Assembly: GCA_019914995.1 (NCBI GenBank)
Contig: CM034139.1
Span: forward strand, 3,326,461-3,390,460
Direction of reading: 5' to 3'
Source: Acanthochlamys bracteata
Lineage: Eukaryota > Streptophyta > Magnoliopsida > Pandanales > Velloziaceae
DNA: 64,000 bases
Shown here: piece after piece, positions 11,314-24,400 of the stretch
Layout: each line of letters opens with the position of its first letter
Position numbering within the stretch: position 1 is the stretch's first letter
Made by a program: the position numbers and the translations under genes
Notes under the pieces: model-generated
The model's input: only the letters and a program-made list of their open reading frames with translations
What the model was told of the DNA's origin: nothing
Databases searched by the model: none

Positions 11314-12620
11314 GTATTTGTATCTATTTTTGAATCTGGCATGTCCATCTCTAGCTAGTACGTGTAGTTATATATGTGCAAGTGTAAGTTTTCCTTACTG
11401 AAAGATTTATATTCGCCAAATAAAACTAATGCCTACTTCCTTTTTAAGTATGAGCATGGGACTTTATGCAAATTAAGTTTCCAAAAACTCTGAGAGACAT
11501 AAACTACACACGATACTCTCTGAATAATTTAAAGGTTCGTTTACTTTATCATCGTAAATTCCTAATTGATTTCGAATGATTTTCAATATTTATTTTTATA
11601 AATTTATTTTTGTAAACTTATTTTTTAATAATTGATTTTCTATTCATTTTAAATTATATTTTTAAAATTTATATAAATAAGTATAGTAGAGTTTTACCGA
11701 AAATTAAGGTCACGTTTACCACTTTAAAATATACAAATAGAATATACATCATAAAAATATTTATATTTATATTTTTATGATTTTTAAATAAAAATAATAA
11801 AATAATTAAAAAAAATTTTTAAAAAAATTATTTAATTCTTAACAAATGACCCACAAAGATCTTATATATTATTATATATCTTTGACTCGGCACTTGGCGG
11901 CTTCAATTTTTCTGCTAGTTCTTTTGTTTAGTTTTATCTTTTATTTTACCGTATTGGCAAGTGGCAACTGTGTCTTTAGTTGGCTTTTCGCTTGCATTTT
12001 AAATTCAAACAAATAGGACCGTTTTATAATTGCTAGCGCCTTGATTACTTTTAATATAACAATATGACAATCTTTTTATTAGAAATTTAACTAATAATCC
12101 AAATTATTATTGTTATTTATGTTATTTATCATCCAAATTATTCAAAGAGAAACTGTTCTTAATTAAAATCATATGCATATTAATTCTAATGCACTGTGAA
12201 CGAATATATGCAGAGAGAAGTTAGACATCTTATTAGCCATTACAATTCAGTGCAAATTGAAATTCTAAAAAAAAAATTCAGCGATTATAATTTATTTATT
12301 TGAACTCTCTTAAATTAAAAAAGTTAACTGTAAAAAAATTATTAAAAATAAATATTTTTATAATGAAAGAAATAGTATAAGCAACGTCAAACACCTCCAA
12401 AATAATACCTATTGGTTTTGAGGTCGAGCAATAAATTACTACAATTACTATTAACATTGTAACTAGTGATTGACAATTCAATTACTACTAAATTATACAG
12501 TGGAATTTAGCACAAAATTCCCTCGCTAATGTGATTCTACACAAAATGGCCCTTCTTGTTCTATTCGGCATAGAAGAACACATAAGATTATCTATATGTA
12601 ACGTTTCAAACATATTTAGG
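11314..12620. other. AT-rich intergenic DNA, no gene
   Basis: Low-complexity A/T sequence with weak resemblance to the MITE family core around 11,700-11,850. The frames present are short and compositionally random. Nothing else recognised. Confidence 0.5.
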
Positions 12621-12624
12621 TATA

Positions 12625-13014
12625 ATATTATTATAATTTATTATCACACGAAATCATAAAATTATTTTAATATAATACTAAGAGACGAAAAATTAGAAAG
12701 TTGAAGAAAATGAGTGAATTTTTTCATGATCTCTAATAAATATAAACACTTCTATTTCTAACTCTGCCACTTTTTTAATTTTGTCTAGAATTTTAGAGAC
12801 ACAAGAGTTCTATTAACTCGAGTATTCTAAACTAACATCATTATTGCATAGAGTCGTAATCTAGATAAATAGCCATCCACTTCCAGATGACCGGATGACT
12901 AATGTAGTGTCCTTAACTAGATGAACAACCAGCTATTTCTAGATGGCCCATGGCCAGAGTAATAGCTAGCTACTTCTAGATCGCTCGAGTGTTTTCTTGT
13001 ATTAACTCTTAACA
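12625..13014 (-). repeat. 3' LTR of a minus-strand Copia-type element
   Basis: This segment aligns over about 390 bases with 18,252-18,640. Shared landmarks are TAAGAGACGA, CATGATCTCTAATAA, AGACACAAGAGTTCTATTAA, CTCGAG-ATTCTAAACTAACA and TTCTAGATGGC. Read on the minus strand the left copy starts TGTTAAGAG, a typical LTR beginning, and is immediately preceded by the purine-rich string AAGAGGGGCGGAA (13,015-13,027), a good polypurine tract. The copies differ by many substitutions and small gaps, so the element is old. Confidence 0.75.
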
Positions 13015-13102
13015 TTCCGCCCCTCTTGAAAATCAATTCTACCATCAAAGTTTATCGAAGTCGGTGCTTCAAAAGTTCAATTTTTGCTAAAGAATCAAAT
13101 TG

Positions 13103-13240
13103 TGATGAATTTTAAACCTTTATCAAAATCAATTGGCGATAATAAAAATAAATTCAAATTTTTATAAATATTATTTCAGTATTATTAATAAATAATGTGG
13201 GACTAAATTTTTTATTAATACTTATCTTTTAGCATAGTAT
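13103..13240 (-). repeat. LTR-like segment, left copy
   Basis: Similar over about 140 bases to 17,363-17,500. Shared landmarks are CAATTGGCGATAA, ATAATTTCA, an ATAAGTAATATGGACTAAA-like string and TTATT-AA. It is probably part of one LTR pair belonging to the inner Copia element. The outer limits of both copies are unclear. Confidence 0.5.
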
Positions 13241-13513
13241 TTTTATTTTTTTATTAAACTGATGTGGGCTATTTATCTTATAATGAACTTGAATGAAGAA
13301 TGAAGCGGATTACCTATACTAAAATAAAGTGAATTACTCGCCGTACTGTAATAGAAATTTGTCCTTGAATGAAACGAACAATCTGCTTTGAAATTAAACG
13401 AGCAATTTTACTATAAAATAAAGTGGACCATGAAGGTCTTAAATAATATTGATAACAAAACTTAGATTTAGTTCATATTCTGGACCGATCCAACCAAGTC
13501 CACTTTGATACCA

Positions 13514-13685
13514 TGTACAGCTAATCATGTATAGTTATTGATAATTATTTTATATTCAATAACTACATATATATATAGCTAATTATAATATTCTAACTAA
13601 CAAATTTAATCAAGGTGGGACTAAACTATTACTAAATAGATCAAGATAAAATAGGCCTATACACAAGCCCAAATATAATCTAACA
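13514..13685 (-). repeat. Short LTR (172 bp) with adjoining PBS-like and PPT-like sites
   Basis: Read on the minus strand it starts TGTTAGATTATA and ends GCTGTACA, the TG...CA termini of an LTR. Upstream on that strand is the end of a Copia RNase H frame and the purine-rich GATTTTGAGGATA. Downstream is TGGTATCAAAG (13,513-13,503), close to the initiator-tRNA primer site TGGTATCAGAG. An LTR with pol on one side and a primer site on the other suggests recombined or tandem elements. I found no second copy in the window. Confidence 0.55.
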
Positions 13686-13689
13686 TATC

Positions 13690-16600
13690 CTCAAAATCAT
13701 GTAGGTCAAGCAATATGAGTTTGCTCAATAATATTTGAAATATCGGTGTGGGGTGTGATTTTGTAAAAAAATCTATCAGTTGATCAGTTTAATCTAAAAA
13801 ACAGTGACTGACAGAATATGCTCACGAGCAATATGGCAACCAATCTCAATAGTGCTGACAGACACATGTTTCGTTCATTCATTAAAAATTAGCTTGCCCG
13901 CAATATAGATAACATCCAATTGTCACAATATAAAAGTGTAGATCATGTAAGTGTAATGTCCGTATCATACAGCAATTTACGCACATAAATAATCTGTCTA
14001 ACATTAACAGTCATAGCTCTATACTCTACTTTCGTAAAATAATATGCAACCATTGCTAGTATAAAGGTGTAGGTCATGTAAATGTAATGCTCATATCAGA
14101 CAGCAATCTATGCACATGAATAATCTATTTAGCAATAACAACCATAGCTCTATACCTACTTTTGTAGAATAATATCCAACCGCTGCATATTTTTTTACTA
14201 CGCTACAAGATCAACAAACCACCAAGAATCAAAAAAATTTGTAGTAGATCATATAGTGGTTGGATTACCAGTCCAATTTGCAACTAAAAGGCTCGAAGTT
14301 CCAAATTGGATATAAAAAATATAAAAGTGGCCAGTAATGATATCTCGAAGATATCTGAGAATCCGAAATAAAGCATTATAATGGACTGATTGAGGTGCAA
14401 AGATAAACTGACCGATAATACTAACTGCATGAGAAATATTCGGGCTTGTCAAACAAAAATATATAAGTTGACCAACTAATCGCCTGTACCGACTAGAATC
14501 TATGAAAGGCTTACCATCAAAGGGACGAAGCTTCACATGAAGCTCCATAAGAGTTTCAACTATCTTACTGTCAGATATATCTGCTGATTCAATAATATCT
14601 AAGGTATATTTTTACTGAGAAATAAGAATACTTCCATCATCCTAAATAATCTCCAATACAAGAAATTAACATAAGAAACCAAAATATTTCATCTAAAATT
14701 ACTAACGAAGATGTCTTTAAGTTGTTGTTATTCCTACTAAATCATCTCATATTATAATCATATTATCTACGTATAATAATAGAAACACCCGTCCCTATGG
14801 CCAACACCTTACAACGAAAGAGTGATATTGATAATTCTGTTAGAAATCTGCCTCTATAATGACTCATCTAAAACACTCAAACCAAGCTGTAGGAGCATGT
14901 TTGAGTTCATAAATAGCACTACGATGCGAACATATATGACACGACTGTGTAGAGAGATCTGCAGAAGGCTACGTATAAATAATTTCGGATAAAGTTTTAT
15001 GAAAAAAATATATTCTTCACGTCAATCGGATAAATATGCCACCGACGTACGGTAGCAACAGCCAATAAAGTACAATCTATGATCATTTGAACTAAAAGAG
15101 CAAATGTCTCATCATAATTAATACCATTCTCCTGAGTAAATTCTGGACAATAAGACGAGCCTTATGTCACTCAATAAATCCGTTTGATTTATATTTGATT
15201 GTAAAAACTCATTTACAAATAACAAGCTGAATTCCCTCTAAAAGTGAGATAATATTTTAAGTACTTGTCTCCTAAAAAGTATGAAACTTATCTATTATAG
15301 CTTTCTATCACTCGGAGTACTCAATTATATCTTGATAAGAATTGAACTCTACAGTAGTGTGTATAGAAGTAAGAAAAGAATGAAACTATGAGAAATAAGA
15401 AGACATTGTGGCAAAACGGAACTTTTCTTACAAACTATAACAATATGGGGTAGACCGATCAGGTGGTGAGTGAACTCGTTGTAACTGACGAGTAGGTGGT
15501 GGTGGAGGTAGATGTGAGGATGGTGATGAAGGTAAAAATAGTGAACTCGAAGCAGGAGAAGAATATGAAGGATTCCCATGTATCATCCTCGGTACCCTTG
15601 TAGAAGGGACTGTACTATTAGAAGTATATAGAGGAGTTGGATCAATAGAGACAATAAAATACTCAGTAGATGATGTAGAAATATGTATGTCTGGTGATGT
15701 TAAAAACTTGACATCATGAGATGATGTGAAAAAGTAAGGTAAGTTTTCAAAAATTATGATATGACGAGAAATACAAAAAAGGTGAGCCAAAGGATCATAG
15801 CAACGATCTTATCTATTGTCGAAACTAATACCAAAAAAGACACACTTGGTTAAAATAGCAGACAACTTTATGCGCTCAGTCGGAAGAATAAGAATAAAAC
15901 AAGTATATCCAAAAGTGTCAACCATGTTATAGTTAAGAGGAGATGAAAAAAGGCTCTCAAGAGGTAAGAATTAATAAGATTAACTGACGTAAGAATTGCA
16001 TCTGCACAGAAAGTTTGATGTATAGAATAGAATAACATGAGAGTACGAGCAGCTTCCAAAATATAGTCATGCTTGTGTTCCGTTATTCCATTCTTTTCAT
16101 AAGGTAAGAGCATGACTGCTGAAAAAGAACGGCATAAGATTGTAATATGGATCTCATAGTAGAAAACATATACTCACAAGCGCATTTAGAATGAAAATTT
16201 TTAACTTTAATGTTAAACTGAGTATGGATCATAGCAGCGAATCTATTATAAATAAAAGGAAGATTGACTGATTGCGCATGAGATAAATCAAAATATAACG
16301 AATGCAATCATCAATAAAATTTACACAACAGAGAAAACTAATCATAAATAAGATAGGAGTAGGGCTTCAAATGTCAGAATGAACTAATTCAAAAGAACTT
16401 TTGAATTTAGATGAACTTTTAGTGAAAGATAGCGCTAAGTGTTTTGGTAATTTACAACATCTACATACAAATAGTAAGAAAATAATACTTATCTGAAAGC
16501 TCCACTCTAGAATAAATTTTTTAGTTGATATTTAAAAATATGATCTAAACCTTCGTGCCACAATTAGATGTAGATGAAACCACAACAGTACAACTAAAAG

Positions 16601-17350
16601 TAGGAGGATTAGAGAAAGGAATACGAAGATATTGTAAATGGTACAGTCGTCCTTTTGTATGAGCATAACCAATCGTTTGATCAGTATAAAGATTCTATAC
16701 AATGTATGTAAGAGAATAAAAAATAATAATAAATCCACTCTCACAAAAACTACAGATAGAAATAAGATTGAAAATAATACGTGGAACATATAGAATAAAT
16801 GGTAATATAAGAGTATCTGAGAAAATACGTTCAGATTGAGTAATGAGTAGTTAAGAACCATCGACTATGTGTAGAGACGAAAATATGATGGTAAAGATGT
16901 AGTATTGGATAACAAAAATTGATTCGAAATCATTATAATGAGAACAATCAGAATCTAATATAAAAAAAAAGACATGAGATAAAAAAGACAGATACAGAAG
17001 AGTAAATAAATGAAAACTGTCGTAAAAGTTGGGGTTCCAATGAATAAGGCGATGCTGAAATCTGTAAAATTGGGAGGGATTTGACGAAGTGTCAATGCAC
17101 TGTTAATGACATGTGCTTGAGGATCTTGAGAGCAAGTTGAGAAAAAAAATTTCACAGTCATTCGCGCCCCATATTGTGAAAATAAATATGAATATTGTTA
17201 AAAATAACTATGCACAAGATGACAAATTTTGTAATAATAAGAATAAAAATGATCATGCTGATGATAGACTGTGTTGAATTTTTTTTTATAAATTTGATGG
17301 AAAAAAATGATATTAAACTGAAACTTAAGAAAATTCTCAAAATCAAATAA
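13690..17350 (-). pseudogene. Degenerate Ty1/Copia polyprotein (protease, integrase, reverse transcriptase, RNase H)
   Basis: Read on the minus strand, fragments of a Copia polyprotein appear in the correct order. Near 16,860-16,540 are gag-pre-integrase-like pieces. At about 16,300-15,900 is the integrase core, with EYMFSTMRSILQ followed by NGITEHKHDYILEAARTL. At about 15,790-15,690 is its C-terminal FCISRHIIIFENLPYF. The reverse transcriptase motif appears as YVDN instead of YVDD (14,773-14,762). Further RT text with KLRPFDGKPFIDSSRYRRLV runs at 14,548-14,250. The RNase H end carries DQLIDFFTKSHP near 13,790, then SKLILLDLHDF. Many stops and frameshifts break it, so it is non-functional. 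It belongs to the Copia superfamily (integrase before RT). Confidence 0.9.
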
Positions 17351-17361
17351 CTCTGATACTA
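17351..17361 (-). other. Primer-binding-site remnant of the inner Copia element
   Basis: CTCTGATACTA on the plus strand is the reverse complement of a slightly decayed TGGTATCAGAG, the primer site matching initiator methionine tRNA used by Copia elements. It lies between the 5' end of the polyprotein remnant and the LTR-like segment starting at 17,363, exactly where a primer site belongs. Confidence 0.6.
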
Positions 17362-17362
17362 T

Positions 17363-17500
17363 ATGAAAAATTTAGGATTCTTCTCAATATTAATTGGCGA
17401 TAAGAAGATCGAGCTCAAATTTTGATGAATATAATTTCAATACTATTGATAAGTAATATGGACTAAACCTTTATTTAACACAAATAAATACTTTGAGAAT
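17363..17500 (-). repeat. LTR-like segment, right copy
   Basis: Partner of 13,103-13,240. It follows the primer-site remnant directly and begins TGAAAAATTTAGG, the expected position for a 5' LTR on the minus strand. Similarity between the two copies fades after about 140 bases. Confidence 0.5.
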
Positions 17501-18238
17501 AATAGTAAATATGGTATAACATCACAATCATAAGTTCAAATCACTTCATGATGCGGTCCTACATAAATATAATAGCGTTGATCATACAAAAAAATAACCA
17601 ACCGAGTTGTTCAATTTCAATGAAGTTATATACTTCACCTTAATTAGATGCTCATTATGCAAATTCTAACAGCTTGTAATGGAGGATCAGTACTATATAA
17701 GTTCATGTAAGCTGTTAACATAAATGTTACAATTATCTCCTCATCTATACTATTATGATGGTGGATTTTGAAGAACTAGTTGTTTTACCTATGGTTGAAC
17801 TAGGGTTAAAATTAAGGTGTTGTTGTGATGGTGGAGGAGGGGATTTGTAGATCGATCTCTAAACTTGTGCGAGGCCGACATGAATCTTCTTAGTTATCTA
17901 TTTTTGTTAAAGTGCAAGTGTAACCGCTCTTGCACATTAAACTTGCGTTGAGGTTGAGACGAGGAATAAAAGCATACGTGTTGTTGATAAACTTACTATA
18001 GATATCGTTCATATCGCTCATAAGATCATAAAAGTGATAATATTAGAGATACTGCTCATATATCCGATAATGTTATTGATTATAATGGTGATACTATTAT
18101 AGATACTACTCATATTGCTAATATATTTCCGATAAGAATCAAATCTATGGTAATGTTGATAACATCATTGAAATTAAAATCATTACTGGTACGACGAGGA
18201 TACAGTAGCACCTAACAATAGTGAGGGTCAGGACTGAC

Positions 18239-18640
18239 TACTCTAATACCAACTATTATAGTTCATAATTACACGAACTTGAGAAGCTACTCTAATATAG
18301 AACTAAGAGACGATAAATTGAAAAAGATATAATAGAAATAAAATAACTAAAAATTTTCATGATCTCTAATAAGTACAAGTATACTTATTTGTAACTCTGC
18401 CCACTCCTAAGTTTGGCTAAGTCCTAAAGACACAAGAGTTCTATTAACTCGAGCATTCTAAACTAACACGGAAACTAGTTACATAAAGTAATAATCAAGA
18501 TACATAGCTAGCTACTTCAACATGGCCTAGGTAATGCATAGAGTGATAATCTAGATAAACAGCAAAATGCTTCTAGATGGCTCGAGTAATAGCCAGATAC
18601 TTTTACACGGCCAAAGTGCTTTTTGTATCGACTCGTAAAA
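18239..18640 (-). repeat. 5' LTR of the outer Copia-type element, with primer site
   Basis: Partner of 12,625-13,014. On its inner side the plus strand reads CTCTAATACCAA (18,240-18,251), the reverse complement of TTGGTATTAGAG, a decayed initiator-tRNA primer site. Together the pair outlines a minus-strand element of about 6.0 kb enclosing all the other retrotransposon pieces here. Confidence 0.7.
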
Positions 18641-18649
18641 AGTACATGT

Positions 18650-20100
18650 TACAATAACTAAGATTGTGACAAAATATAAACTCTAAATATAGAGAAATCA
18701 CATTTATATACACAATATTTTAAACAATGTACATATTTATAGATTTTCTATATGCAATATGCACACTCTTTAGAACATATACGCATTTTGGTGTAATACG
18801 ATTTTCGTATACATAACTAGTGCATTATATCTATACACGACGAGGGGAAAAAGGCACATCAATATTATGATATATTTACAGCACATCAAATTCTCGATGT
18901 CGAATTAATTAATCAACTGTTAAAATTCAAATGTGGTTTGAGAGAAAATATGTCATTTCGTTTCTTTATTTTTTTCTTTTTGATGGATCGATCCGAATTA
19001 AAAATATAGAATTATAGATTAAAAAATATAATTATTAAATAGATCGATTCGAATTTGATTCGATTATTGAATTGACGCATTTCAAATCGACCCACTAACT
19101 CATAATTTGTCACCATAGTAGAGGCTAGTGTGTTTTTTTATTTTTCGATCCTTTTCACTAAAATGCGGGCGTGTTTGAATGATGATCTCTCTTATGCGAG
19201 AAACAAGTGTTTATCGAATTCAATTTTATAAAATTTATTTTTTACAAATTAAAACACATTCTAGTAAAAATAAAGCTGAAAATAATTTTATACTAAATTA
19301 AAATTAAAATAATTTTGAATTAAAAATGAATTATAAGAGAAAAGAATACTCTTAAGTTTTCATTTTTCACGTGGTTGCTTTTTCTCAGGTGAGTGGGCTT
19401 TAATTTTCAGTGAGTTATAAGGTGAAAAGTTCTATTTGTCCGGTTTTGAGGTTTACACGCGGGTTTTTTTTTTTCATGATACTAACAATGTGGCAGCGCT
19501 AATCCCGCCGTACGGTCAATTACTATAAAGCGCTCCGGTTCAATCTAGGGCGGATATTTTTTGTCGCTTTCTCAAATTTTAATGTTTACGTTTACTTTTC
19601 AGATTCGTTTGCTAACTGGCTCTACATTCTTTAAGTTTTACATAATTAAATATAAAACAATAACAATTTCCTATGGTCGTCCTCACCTAAAGAAAAATTA
19701 ATTTATAGAATTAAACTTTTTTCATCAATTTGTCAAATAGCAACAAATAAGATAAACTAAATAAATAAATTTTAATTATAAGGAAAACATCTAGCCACAG
19801 AATGGCCTCGTTGCTATTCGCCGCTTTTTAAGGGAGATATTTAGAAATATTTATAAAATAGAATTTTTTTAAATAAAAATATTTTTTATTTTTTTAAAAA
19901 TAAATTTTATTTTTTTATTTTAAAAAAATAATAAAAATATGTAATAAAAAAATTTTATTTCGTAAAAATTTTTTTACATTTTTTAAATTTTTAAATAAAT
20001 TTTTATATAATTATAAAATATATATTAAAAAATATAAAATAAGAAAAAAATGATAAGTAGTTTCTCATAAGCACAGTCATTCGTCAGGTGGTTCTCATAC
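18650..20100. other. AT-rich intergenic DNA with repeat fragments
   Basis: Contains a short repeat with GATCGATTCGAATTTGATTCG near 19,040, related to text at 31,150-31,300, and a MITE-like copy at 19,831-20,078. No coding frame is supported. The last part (from about 20,090) probably includes the promoter of the next gene. Confidence 0.5.
19831..20078. repeat. MITE-like repeat copy
   Basis: Starts AGGGAGATATTTAGAAATATTTATAAAATAG and ends GATAAGTAGTTTCTCATAAGC, with the family interior between them (the CGTAAAAATTTTTTTACATTT block and the ATATATATTAAAAAATATA block). It closely resembles the copies at 27455-27713 and 51034-51262. Confidence 0.65.
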
Positions 20101-20159
20101 TTGTTTAATCACTGCTCCCTAACTACTCAAATAAATAAGAATAAACAACTACTCTACCA

Positions 20160-20237
20160 TATCTTTCGAGTTCTGTTCTTCAAATTTCTTCTAATTATTT
20201 TCTTTGTTGTTGTTGTTTTTTTCCCCTTAATATCTCT
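20160..20237 (+). other. Probable 5' UTR exon of the PCH1-like gene
   Basis: A pyrimidine-rich leader-like stretch ends at a strong donor (TCT|GTAAGTTC at 20,237/20,238). The coding exon at 21,493 is preceded by acceptor-like TTTGACAG and AGTTTCAG strings. An untranslated first exon and a leader intron of about 1.2 kb are inferred. The 5' limit is a guess. Confidence 0.4.
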
Positions 20238-21492
20238 GTAAGTTCTCTTCTGGAGCTTTGATGAGTTGCGAAAGCGGTAAATTTCGGCTCAAGTCTTTTG
20301 GCTTTTTACCTAAAGATTTGAGAACGAATATCATGATGTTGGATTTATGTTTGTTTTCTAAAGAATTTTGTTTTTTTTTTTTTTTTGTCAGTAGAGGAAT
20401 GAATGAATCCTTACTGCTTGATGAGTGTTTTGAGTTCTCTTTCAATGTTTAGTAGATCCATGGGTTTACTATGGTATTGTGAAGCTTGATTGTTTTTTTT
20501 GTTGTGGGTTTATGTTAACCCATTGCCGCTGTTACCGAGGCAGTCTGAGGTTGAATTTAGGAGAATATAGATTTAAATAGATCGGGGGTACGCAAATCAT
20601 GGAATTTTATTGAGGTTAGGAAAAAGCTCTTGCCCGTTTCTGGTGTCTTTCTAAATCCTTGCTTTTGAAATTAAGCCTCTTCATTCATTGATTTTTTATC
20701 TGATTTGCTTCCGATGGACTACTTTTCTTGCTGTTCGAAACTTGGTTTCATTTTTGTGGAATCTTGATCATTACCGATACTTTGTATCATAGTCTCCCAA
20801 CTGATGAACCATCATATGGTGCTTTCTGGATAGTGCACTAATCAATTGCCAGCTCATACGGAAAGAATCTAATATGGGTTTTGACTTAAAGTCATTGATC
20901 TGAGACATTGAGAATATTTCAGAAGAGACCTTGGGATTCTTAGTTGTTCGAAATTCCCTACTGCAATTCTTAATCTTGGCTGAAGTATAGTTTACCAGAT
21001 AGCCATATTAAGTTTATTAAGTGAAATTTAATCCTCTGCATACTATGAGGGAAAACTTGTTCTTTCTGGTACCGAGCTTGGTGTTCGACTGTTCCTTAAA
21101 AAAAAGCTTCCTTACATTGAGATAGTTGGCACTTTGATATTTGATACATTAGTCTTGATCAATTGTTCGACTTGTTTATTTTCATTGCCATATACAGGAA
21201 ATAAATTCTTTTGTTTGCGTAATAGAAACTATTATTGTTCAAATCAACGCTATGTTACAAGCATGTTTACTTATGCTGAAAACTCCACACTTCTCACTGA
21301 TTTAATTTAGCTAAATGGAATGGTTCATCTATATCCACACATGAGGTACACAATATGAGAAAGTTGTCACAAAGGCAGTTGGCTATATTGAAGCCACAAT
21401 AATGTTATAGTAGCTCTTCCAAAGCATGATATCATGAGGCCTCTTCAAAATTTTTTGACAGCAGAAGATATATAGTTTCAGGAGCAAACGTT

Positions 21493-24400
21493 ATGGTTGC
21501 ACGGCATCATTTTGGTGCACAGTGGATGGCACGCTGGACACAAGCTGGAAGCAGCTCAACAACACAGTGGCATGTGAATAGTTCATTTTCTGAAGAAATT
21601 AACACAGGTGGCATAAGAGGAAAGAACTGTGAACCAGATCATTCCGTGAAGACTCATGATCCTGCATTAGATGTTCCTCACCTTCCAGCTGTTGGATCTG
21701 AAATGGAAATGTTGAAGGTCGTGCTAGATAATAAATGCACAGTGAACTCTGACTCTGCACATTTTTTCCCTCTCCATAATCCTCATGGTTCTTCAATAGA
21801 TTGGAAGAAGTACTGCAATTCAGATAAATGCATTTATGATTTAAACAGCTTCCCTATGTTTTCTGTCAACCAAAAAATAGATAATACTTTCGCTCAAATG
21901 AGAGAGCATGGAAATGGGACACCGGCTACAGGAAATACAGAATCTAGCTTGCTAACTACTAGATCTAAAGCAGGTACACATGTAATGAAATTTGCAACAG
22001 AAGAACAATGGACAAGATCTTTTGAGTCCATGAAAGGTACAGGAATACAAGGGAAGGATCATACGGGACTGGATGCATATGCAATATCTACAGGTGAGAG
22101 GTTTGAGTTGCATGATCCATATTTTAGGTGCTCCATTTGTAACAAAAATGCACATGGACCGTATAAGCTTGGGATGACATACAAACAGCAGTCCCCTTAC
22201 TCAACTTGCATTGCTACACTTAGAAGGGACTGCCGACAGGTTACTAGTGGGAGCCCTCGTACTGCCTTGCCGACTTTGGTGGATGGATCTTCCCAATTTC
22301 TAGCAAATAGTTATAGATCAGACATTCCCTTCCAGTCTATAACTGCAGGGCAATCCACAGAACAAGAGGGCAAGAAATCATTAAGGGGTATAGATGGATA
22401 TGAATATGGGCGATATGTGCCACATAGGATGCCGAAGTGCCCCTTCCATGATCATGAACTTCCGGAAGGGAATAGATCCCCGGACAGTACAAATGAAGCA
22501 TCTCTTACATTATATACTCCACCTGACTCCTTGTTCAAACAGATAGAAAAATGCTCATCTAATGTGGATAAAATGGCTACAAAATTTGAAGTTTCTTGTG
22601 AATCAGCACCTTTTAAACTTTTTGCAGTACCTAATAGGTTACAATCTCACTGCAATGGGGACAGAAAATCAAAAGTCCAAAGAACTTCAAGCAATACTAG
22701 AATGACGGATGGTGCAAGCTTAAAGGAGGCACAGGAAGCGTCAGCAAAAGCTGGTACGATGTACATTGATGTCAGTCAGTGGTCTGGATCTCCAGCAGGT
22801 GACTATATCTTACTTATCATCAAAGTTATGTATTAAAGTAATTTCTCTATGTACTTTTGCAATAAAAAATTTTATAAGGAAGTTCAACAGCATTCTGAAG
22901 TTACTGCATGACTAATAGCTGCAATGATATAGACAACAAACTTTCTGCCCAAATCTGCACATGCGCAACCATAACCAAAGAAATCTTTGCCTCTCTACAC
23001 TGGAATGAACATCTGCAATAACTCGTCACAACGTATAATACTACCTCTATGATGACTAACTGGATAAATCTGAAGGAAGTGCTATAATATATAAGACAAT
23101 ATACAGCTGAGGATATCTCATTAGTTCCCTTTTACTAAATGTTAGAGTTCTTAATTTAAATTTCATGGCATTCCCTTAAAATATTGTGATGGGAAGCGGA
23201 GATACTTGAAAGTTGCAATGATTTAGTAATTAGGTATATCCTGGAGTTTACTTACAATAGGTCATCCAAAGAATTCTGACATCCTAAGAATGATATATAT
23301 GCACACATGGGATCTCATCTCTTACAAATTTGGGATTCTTGATACTTCAAAATATGAGAGTTAATCTGTATTCAGTGGTTGCTAAACAAACTTATCGGTC
23401 TTCCAAATCCTAGGAGTTGGAAACTTAGTGTGCGTCAAATTCCAGGCACAGAAATCCTTGTAAGCCATTGAGAATGACATTTTTCTATTGTCCTTGTGGC
23501 TCAGTTTATATGCATTATTAAAGGATTGAATTCTTGAAGTTAACTAGGTCTAAGCAAGAATAAGAATGTCTCAATATTGGCAAGCAATTAGTGATATTCT
23601 GCAGATGCTCATGTCACAAACAAGATACAAGTATGAATGTCTACCACCTTTTGCTTAGATGTATACCAAAAAAGCTCGAGTTCAATCATGAAAATTAAGC
23701 AACAGATAGATGGATTTATGTTATAGCTTGATTTCTTAGGTGGGGAAGCTCCTTTAATTCTTTCTGCATGTAGCCTGTTACAACCATATTATCGTATGGC
23801 TATATTTGTTCTCACTTTTAATTCTAGTATTCTAGCTTGATTCCAAACAATGTCAAAAGATGCCAGAAAATGCTTGGTAACTTGCACTTAGTTTTCTATC
23901 AAAACTTTGGAGTTCAAGTATGGATTTAAGTAGTGGATTGATGGGCTTGATGTTATTTGTTGTTATTCTTTAGGTCAAACTGCTTATTTCATGCAGCTTA
24001 TTGCATTTATAGTATGTATTGCCGCTTTGAATTTTATTCTATTTCCAAACTACATGAGTTTATTTAAATACCAACTTTTGTAAAAGTTTTTTCCAAGTCC
24101 AGTGACCCAATATGTATCTGAACTGTTCTCTTGTTATCTTCCTCTCAGGTGTCAATGCTTCGATATCTACAGATTTACAGGTGACTATCCTATGTTTAGT
24201 TCCATATTATCCATAACTAATTGTTATTCGAAATGTGAAAGTATCTCTGTTACGTTGACTCTGATTCTACTAATTCAACCAAGTGTGCCAATATTATTTG
24301 CTCACTACGATCACATCTGAAATTTTGTTGTCATTAGAGACCACAATGACATACAAGGATCTGCATACAAGATCCTCTTAGTGGGTAATAGCTTGGTTGT

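Noticed and set aside
16532-17346. Membrane-protein-like minus-strand frames with many Leu and Phe
   Set aside because: They are frameshifted shadows of the decayed Copia polyprotein; the hydrophobicity comes from T-rich codons.
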